Assembly: GCA_011009095.1 (NCBI GenBank)
Contig: VTPC01091253.1
Span: 209,863 to 273,862, forward strand
DNA: 64,000 nucleotides
Direction: 5' to 3'
Source: Ignelater luminosus
Lineage: Eukaryota; Arthropoda; Insecta; Coleoptera; Elateridae
Below are positions 57,474 through 64,000 of this stretch, in pieces. The translations under genes and the position numbers were made by a program. The stretch's first letter is position 1; every line of letters starts with the position of its first letter. Below the pieces are notes generated by a model. It was not told the DNA's origin. It saw nothing but the letters and a program-made list of their open reading frames with translations, and did no database searches.

Positions 57474-59344
57474 AATTTGTTAAATGTGTTTTAGTATTAA
57501 TGTAGTCTCAATAGGTATTTTGCAAAATTTTTGGTATAATTAAGACTGAAGGTAAAGTCTGGAAGATTGTAGTACACCTTCAGAGCAAATCTTCATCAAT
57601 GTCTGTTATTTCAGATGATAAATGGTAAAACTTTTAGGAGACTTCAAACTTTCTTTTATTAATTTCACTAAAAATTCTTTGTCACAAAAATGTGACAGCA
57701 TAGAAGTGGCAGTTTTAAAACAACTCAGCATTTTGTCTTAGTTTACACAAGCTCATCATCAATGCTAGTATTTCATGGTAACAGTTTTTATTACAAAATA
57801 AAGAAACAAATAAATACAAATACATTTGTATTGAAGGCACAATCTTCGTATATAAATTACAAACATTTCTTACAAAGAAAGGCTTCGCCAACTTATTTAT
57901 TAAAGATATTTAAATTCCGAAACAAAATAACAACAGAAACAATAGAAACAGGACAATTTTTCAAATGTACCTTTTGCTATTATTGAACAATAATATTTTT
58001 TATATAAAACAAAACAAGAAACTCTGAATATATATTAACGCAAAATGCAGAAACGACAAAACTTGATAAATACTTTAATTGCTTTCTATACACCAATTAG
58101 AATAAATGATAAATGTTTAAATTCTATACATACTGTTCACTGGCACAACAACTTACTGGGAATTCAATTTATCACTTTGAATTAAAATATAGTCAATAAA
58201 GTTCTGTATTGTCTTCCTTTAAATATTCCTTACAAAAGGAAATTCAAGTACTATTTACCACACATTTACCATATAGGTTAAGATTAGAATAAGATTAAGG
58301 TTATGTTGCATTGAGTTTGTGTTAGATTTATTAGATTGAGCTGAACTAATCTTAATAGGTTGAAATTAACCTTTATACTATGATTTTCTCCTTTTCTAGA
58401 TCCCTCAAGAGTCTAAAATAAAAGATAGAAATTGATACAGGTACAGTGTAACTCGGTAAATAAACTAGTCAAGAAAATATACACTGAATACATACTACTA
58501 AATTAATTTTTCAATCAACAACTTCCTAAAATTCTTAATTGAGTCTAAAATACAAAAATATTCAAATATGTACAGGGTGGATCAAAAAACAAAATAACTA
58601 GAAAAATAAATGTTACTAATCTAATTCTTCAATCTGAGTTTATTGGTACAATCAAAACTGCAATATCTGCTTTTGTTTCTGCTGGGCTACAAATAAACGT
58701 GTACATTGAAAGATGTAGATTCTGTAATTTTCTATTATTTTTAACAGCCTTGTTAAATTTTGTTGCTTAAGCCTATGACCAATCAAAATTTTTATTTTGG
58801 CATTTTAACATGTTAAAATCTGACAGTTAAAAATTGCTGAATAACCTCCATTGTGTTAGAGAAAGGTCACATATATGACATTTTAAACATATCCAACAGT
58901 ACACTCCATTAATGACTTACAGAAGATTGGAATGCATCAATTAGGTGAAAATTCACTGCTTCAACATTAGGACTGGTTACAAAAATTGGATTCTCTCTAA
59001 TAATATAGAATGAAAAAGATTACAAACATATGTCAACAAATCAGATTTGAAGAAAAAATAAATATGCTCTGTGTATAGTGAGATGTCAAAGGAGTTCTTT
59101 ATTATCAGCTACAACTGTGAACCAAGTACAAACCCAAAATTGTTTCACCACAACAATATAGAAGCCATCTGTGAAGATCTTGCACAAATCTTGAATTTGA
59201 ATATGGAAAAACTAAATTAGTTTTTAATTTTGACAATGTTCTCTTGGAACAATACACATTTCAGATTCTTGCCAGTCACTAATATATTCAAGAGAAAACC
59301 TGAGAATTAGTTGCCTAAAGAGGTTTTGAAAAGTTAATTTTTGT
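57474..59344. other. Gene-free stretch between E11 and E12
   Basis: AT-rich. GTACAGGGTGGATCAAAAAAC at 58571 resembles one MITE tip; no partner was found. No gene recognised. Confidence 0.35.
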
Positions 59345-59345
59345 T

Positions 59346-59809
59346 ATAGCGTATTCAGTTGAACAACGATTAAGTGTACACCAACCCCACGCAAGTGTAC
59401 ATTGGTGTTACTTGACTCACGTGACTGCTCTGTATGCAGACAGTGCACGAGTAATTTTTAAAAATAAAATTTTCTTCGTATCAAATGTAACCAACTAACC
59501 TAACTATACAATATGATGAACAGAATAACATAATTAGGCAAGATAACTTTCTAATAACTCCAATAATGCGATTTTATGTTTCAATTCCATTATTCCATTT
59601 CATAACACCATATTCATATGTTTATGTTTGTCGTTTGTTGAGGTTATGGCTCTACACCAACCTCTTGAGTAAGTGCAGAAAACAGTAAATAATCTACACT
59701 AACTACAAGCAAGGTCATCCAAGTGAACTCACCAGCATGAACAAACCATGTTAACACTTAACTCGTGCAAACTAAGTGTACACTAGTGTCATCAACTGAA
59801 GACGCTATT
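59346..59809. mobile_element. MITE with AATAGCGTCTTCAGTTGA tips
   Basis: The left tip ATAGCGTATTCAGTTGA and right tip TCAACTGAAGACGCTAT are inverted repeats, followed inwards by TAAGTGTACACCA and its inverse CACTAGTGTACACTTA. About 465 bases, no coding content. Confidence 0.65.
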
Positions 59810-60051
59810 AGTAACTCCAAAGTAAAAGCATGCATGAAAATCTCAATTGCACCAATAAATTCAGCTTGAGAACTGGATAGGTAACTTACATTAAGCTCTT
59901 TTTGGCTCATCCAGTACATATTATTGAAAAGGTCTCAAATCAAACAATACGAACAAACAAACATTCTTTTACCGATTTTAGATGCTAAATATCACTGACT
60001 GGTGATTATCAACATTCAATAGATTTCTGACCTTCACACTTTACAGTAATA

Positions 60052-60366
60052 TACAGGGTGATTTAAAACTCTCTAAAAAGGCTTGTAAGTTTCATTGGCA
60101 ATATAACGACATGATGTGATTAGTTATTAAGGGAATTGTATTGGTTGATAAGCAATACCTTCTTAGATTATTTCTAACCATTCCGAGTGTTACGTAAAAG
60201 AAGAATATAATAGGTAGAGCCCATAAACAAATGTGTTGTATTCTAGAATTAAAGAAAAAACCTTAAAAACTGATATTTGAAATTATATTTAGTAGAAAGC
60301 CTAAATCATGATAGTACCTACCATTATAAATTCTTAGTAGGCCCCTCTTTTATAGAACACCCTGTG
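60052..60366. mobile_element. MITE with ACAGGGTG tips
   Basis: TACAGGGTGATTTAAAAC at the left and TTTTATAGAACACCCTGTG at the right form short inverted tips about 310 bases apart. No coding sequence. Confidence 0.5.
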
Positions 60367-60577
60367 TAGCTAAAGATATTTTTAGATAATACAAATAATT
60401 GAACAGTAATAACATTTCCTGATATTTCCAATAATAAAGTTATAAGCCTTCAAAGACTACAGTGATGAAACACCTACTGTTGAACAACCAATTTTTTGTC
60501 GTTTCTGCATTCCTAATTAACACATTAATTTTAAACAATAATCAACATTTTTTTTGTACTATCAACATTCCACACAC

Positions 60578-61484
60578 TTATTTGTGAGTCTGTAAATGAG
60601 AATTTAATCCAGCCAATGATGAATACCCTTGATTGCAATTCTTGCATCGATAAAGCAAACAATGCATTGTATTCACGTGATTATGAAATATATCCACACT
60701 GCTGAATCCTTCTTTACATTCATGGCAAAAATGTAAACATTTCAGGTGTGTTCTCATAATATGCTGTTGCAATTGATTCTCGTTAGGAAAAGTGTTGAAG
60801 CAAAATTTGCACATCTTTCTGGATTCATCATGAAGTACTTTGTAATGTTCATATAATGTTAAGTTATCTTCAAATGATTTGTAACAAAGATCACAACTTC
60901 TTAGAATACCCGTACATTTCCTTGTATGTGCAACTACTTTATCAGCTTTGCAGAAACCTTCCTGACACAATACACACTTGTATTTGATGCAATCGTACAT
61001 AGTTTCTATTTCAATTTTCTGAAATGAATTGCTCTTAGAAACAGCCGTAGACTGAAAATCATGTGTAGCACGATTTTTTGCATACTTTCGTGTAGTATAC
61101 TCAGTGTTTTTCATGTGGGTCATAGAATGATGATAAAAATCAATTCTGTCTTTAAAGGGGGCATCGCAATATTTACATATAAACATATTATTTACGCGGT
61201 TATCTATTATTTTTCCAGAAGAATTAGCCGCTGATTTATCAGTAACATATCTTAATCGTTTATGTTCTCGTAAATGTAGACGAAATGTCTTTTCATCCAC
61301 AAATTTACTTCCACATTTGCAACACACAAATACACCCAATACTGGACTGATAATGTGCTCTTTTAAATCTTCAACAGTAGCAAATGGTTGGTTGCACACG
61401 TTGCATCTACATGACTTGTCAAATGCATCTATTTCATAACCAGGAAGATCTATTGGAATGCTCATCATATTTAGTGGATCCCAT
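60578..61484 (-). CDS. E12: 8-finger C2H2 zinc-finger terminal exon
   Basis: About 301 residues from an acceptor (ATGTTTACAG, AG at 61485-61486) to the stop at 60578, beginning with one base of a split codon and then WDPLNMMSIPIDLPG. An in-frame ATG pair lies six codons in, so an independent start is possible here, but the frame also fits an upstream exon as in all sisters. Eight Cys-His units follow, several unusual: the first lacks a clear second His, and the fourth ends HTRKC. Linkers are irregular rather than TGEKP. The last five units parallel E11 (CKFCFNTF / CHECKEGF / CKNCNQGY against CHFCFRTF / CAKCNKGF / CETCGRSF), so the two share an ancestor. Confidence 0.92.
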
Positions 61485-62612
61485 CTGTAAACATATCAAT
61501 AGTAAAAATGAATGTTATCTTTGAAGATTTTTATTTTGCAATACTAAAAATAAACTTAATTGGTATTGATATAAAAACAAATTGTTTGTATTAAAATCTT
61601 TACTTTTATTTTTACATTTATTAGATAAATTGTACAATGTTGTTATAGATGAAATGAGAAAACAATGTAATAATAATCAAAGCTTTTTACTTTTTGTATT
61701 GTTTTAGCAAGATATAATTCAAAGAGCATAAGAATATTCAGCATCAATGTAGGTACTACAACAGTAATATGAGTACGCCCCACTATAGGCGCCAATTTAT
61801 ATATTTCTTGAAGTGCTATTTGAGACTTTCTCAAGAATTTTCATTAATTAAAAAAAAATATCAACTTTAACATAATCGTGGAGCACTTCAACCTATAGTA
61901 TCCATCAGAGAGTAAAAATAGTACTTTGATAATGCAAATACGAATTTACTAGAATTTTTAAAATTTTAATTATTTTTAACATTATTTGTCTGATATAATT
62001 GGCCTTGCTTTATAGTGTCTCACATTTTAACCTTCAGTATTTAATTAAAAATAATAATAATAATCGTCCTGTATATTACAATCAAGAACGACTTATAAAT
62101 ATTGAACTTAATCTCAGATCTCATGCCAAACTCAACATAAAAAAGGTAGAAATATAAACATACCTGGTTTGAAAATTTACTCAAATTTATTTATTTTCAA
62201 GGCTTTGTCAGTCTTTATTTTTAAGATTCATTGATAGATGCTTATAGTTTTATACACCTTTTTGTAAATATCTCTCATTAATTGATATGGAGATAAAAAC
62301 AACTAGAAGCTTAGAAAGGAAAATTTCATGTGTAGAAGTTGCTCCAAGTGCGTAGCAAATAATTTTTGCAGAGGACCAAGCACAGTTTGGTAAACTCTTC
62401 TATCTTTTTCCTTTGATTAAAATCCACTTGGACCGATCTCCATTATTTTTATTTGAATTTAATGGCAGCTTTGAAAATGAAAACAATTTAAAGTCCATAT
62501 GTAACTTAAATGGGAGTTATTGAATCAATGAGATAATCTGAAATTTCTATCAATAAAAGTATAGTGTGTTCTGAAAAAAAACCTCAAGTAGGTCGTGATT
62601 TATTTTTAAAGT
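61485..62612. other. Gene-free stretch right of E12
   Basis: AT-rich. At 61777-61794, GCCCCACTATAGGCGCCA resembles a minus-strand primer-binding site with four mismatches. No coding exon that could serve as a shared 5' exon was seen. Confidence 0.35.
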
Positions 62613-62615
62613 GCT

Positions 62616-62757
62616 AACCCCCGGTTGCATAAAGCGTTTTTAAAACTGTTATAAGTTAATGCAATGTTAACTTTAAAATCTAGCAATCTGATTGGTGAAT
62701 CTTAAGTTGACATTAAATTCTACTACACAGTTAAGAACACTTTATGCAACCATGGGT
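62616..62757. mobile_element. Short MITE with GGTTGCATAAAG tips
   Basis: CCCCCGGTTGCATAAAGCG at the left and ACACTTTATGCAACCATGGG at the right are inverted repeats about 100 bases apart. This tip is common in insect genomes. Confidence 0.75.
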
Positions 62758-62789
62758 AAATCATATGTCTAATTCTTAAACCGCACAGT

Positions 62790-63195
62790 ACCAAAACAAA
62801 ACATCTGGAAATGCAAAGCATAACCATGACAAACTCCGTTTTGTTACTGGATTCGAGAAACAGTTTTAAAATCGGCGGCCACTTCGACCATGTTCCCGAG
62901 GTGATATCAAAAAACTAAAAGTATATTATCTTTTATTTTTTGATATAGAGCATGATTCTAAAGTAAAAACAAAATTCTTGAAAATTTTTCAAATTTCGAC
63001 GGCCATTTTGACCATGTTCCCGAAGAGAATCAAAAGAATCAAAGAGAATCAAAAAACAAAGACACCACGTTGTCTTTAATTTTTGATGTAGAATTCAAAT
63101 CTGAAGTCAAAATTTCAAAACTTTAAAAAATGCGGACAGACAGACAGATAGACTTCGCAAATTCAGTAACGACTCCTATCGGAGTTCGTTGAAAA
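62790..63195 (-). mobile_element. Non-autonomous element, copy B (inverse of the 8.26 kb copy)
   Basis: Reads on the minus strand like the element at 8258-8640: CAACGAACTCCGATAGGAGTCG, then a CTGTCTGTCTGTCCGC run, then two GGGAACATGGTCRAARTGGC phrases and a CATAACCATGACAAACTCCG end. The order of blocks is the same; the interior differs by small indels. Confidence 0.72.
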
Positions 63196-63640
63196 TTAAA
63201 TGTCAATTTTTTTAATTTTAATTGTCAGTGTTAGGTAACATCTAAATTGTCAATTTTAAGTAGTGAAATGTCAATTTATGTTAGGTAGCTTTCCAGAGTT
63301 ACACAGATTATAATTCTGTAAAATAAGCTCTAAGTCCTGTTATCAATACCATAAGCTCTTCCGTATACACTTAAGCCAAATACTTTACAAGATTTTGAAG
63401 TCCCACATGAAAAATTCCCAATATTACTTTTAAATAGGAACTCTATTGAATAGCTTTGATAAATTTCTGTAACAGTTATTGTTCTTGATTTTATAACAAT
63501 AATCCATCAGTTCTTGACACAAGATTAGAGTTCCCAGTGATTTACTACAATAGAATTCTCTGACGTTTCCAGGTTTTCTAGTAACTTTATATAAATTTCC
63601 AAATCATGTTTTACATTTTTGGCATTCTTGCATTACAAAC
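63196..63640. other. Gene-free stretch near window end
   Basis: AT-rich; nothing recognised. Confidence 0.35.
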
Positions 63641-63642
63641 TA

Positions 63643-63943
63643 TACAGTGTGTTCAAGATAAAGATGCACAGCATGGGGATCTTGGAAACGGTAAAAGTGG
63701 CAATGGAAAAGTGGTTTTAGTTTTCCAATATCTCTTCAAATAAAGGAAAGAAAAAATAATAACGAAAATCGAGAAATCTACTTTTTTTTAAATATCTCTG
63801 AAACTATCCAAGATATCTAGATTTTGCAAACGCCAACAAAAAGGTCCTATAAATAGCCAACTTTCATCCCATTTAACCGATGCTGTATCTCTTACCGTTT
63901 CCAAGATTCCCATGCTGTGCATCCTTATCTTGGACACATTGTA
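63643..63943. mobile_element. Short foldback MITE related to the 900 bp family
   Basis: Begins TACAGTGTGTTCAAGATAAAG and ends with the inverse ending CACATTGTA, with TA on both sides. Terminal inverted repeats of about 60 bases include GGGATCTTGGAAACGGTAA. The outer tip and layout match the ~900 bp foldback elements, while most of the interior is different and shorter. Confidence 0.7.
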
Positions 63944-64000
63944 TAGTTGTAGAATTCAAGAGATCTTGCTGACCTTCATTTTGTGTCAAGCTGGGTAAGT

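Noticed and set aside
61777..61794. Minus-strand primer-binding site GCCCCACTATAGGCGCCA
   Set aside because: Four central mismatches to tRNA-Lys; too weak to list as a site, though it recalls the other three.
61485..64000. Search for a shared BTB, ZAD or other 5' exon to the right of E12
   Set aside because: No BTB or ZAD motif and no ATG exon with a donor in the needed phase was found; if it exists it lies outside the window.
1..64000. CRISPR arrays, bacterial operons or phage genes
   Set aside because: Introns, C2H2 arrays, polyA signals and eukaryotic transposons show an animal nuclear genome; the 120 bp array has diverged units without CRISPR-like spacers.

Overview
This window is nuclear DNA of an animal, almost certainly an insect. 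It is AT-rich, the genes contain introns, and C2H2 zinc-finger coding exons are packed together. The repeats also fit an arthropod genome: a DD41D Tc1/mariner relic, Penelope-like elements with a GIY-YIG endonuclease, Ty3/gypsy remnants, primer-binding sites matching tRNA-Lys(CTT), and many TA-flanked foldback MITEs. I cannot name the species. No rRNA or genuine tRNA gene was seen.

The coding content is twelve C2H2 zinc-finger terminal exons, E1 to E12, all on the minus strand: 2100-3327, 6604-7471, 8898-9813, 11521-12451, 12696-13587, 23881-26012 (with an internal exon at 27433-27638), 29266-30865, 37244-38369, 43440-44523, 47246-48728, 55992-57006 and 60578-61484. Each carries about 5 to 13 fingers. 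I set each 5' end at the first credible splice acceptor rather than at an internal start codon. In every case the reading frame enters the exon with one base completing a codon. No start-codon exon was found for any of them. Between E5 and E4 there are only 244 bases, and none of the ATGs there opens a usable frame. The most economical reading is a lola- or mod(mdg4)-like locus in which shared 5' exons, outside the window to the right, are spliced to alternative zinc-finger 3' exons. This is inference and RNA data would settle it. E4/E5, E8/E9 and E11/E12 are pairs of duplicates, and at least three further zinc-finger relics (about 0.87-1.66, 10.34-10.58 and 31.24-31.37 kb) show birth and death of such exons.

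Layout. 0-13.6 kb: one decayed finger exon, E1-E5, a relic of the E3 end, a possible tRNA-derived SINE and a MITE. 13.7-17.7 kb: a hAT-like MITE, then a GC-richer array of a diverged ~120 bp repeat that I do not recognise. 17.8-23.9 kb: retroelement scraps and AT-rich DNA. 23.9-30.9 kb: E6 and E7, with a second, more diverged array of the 120 bp repeat inside the E6 intron. 31-37 kb: a finger relic, a 910 bp foldback MITE, a dead mariner and a decayed LINE. 37-48.7 kb: E8, E9 and E10, separated by a Penelope-like element that is itself split by a second copy of the foldback MITE. 49-55.9 kb: a decayed gypsy pol and LTR with a third MITE copy, and an orphan primer-binding site. 56-64 kb: E11, E12 and several MITEs.

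The zinc-finger products are presumably nuclear DNA-binding proteins. No target, partner or phenotype can be read from the sequence.
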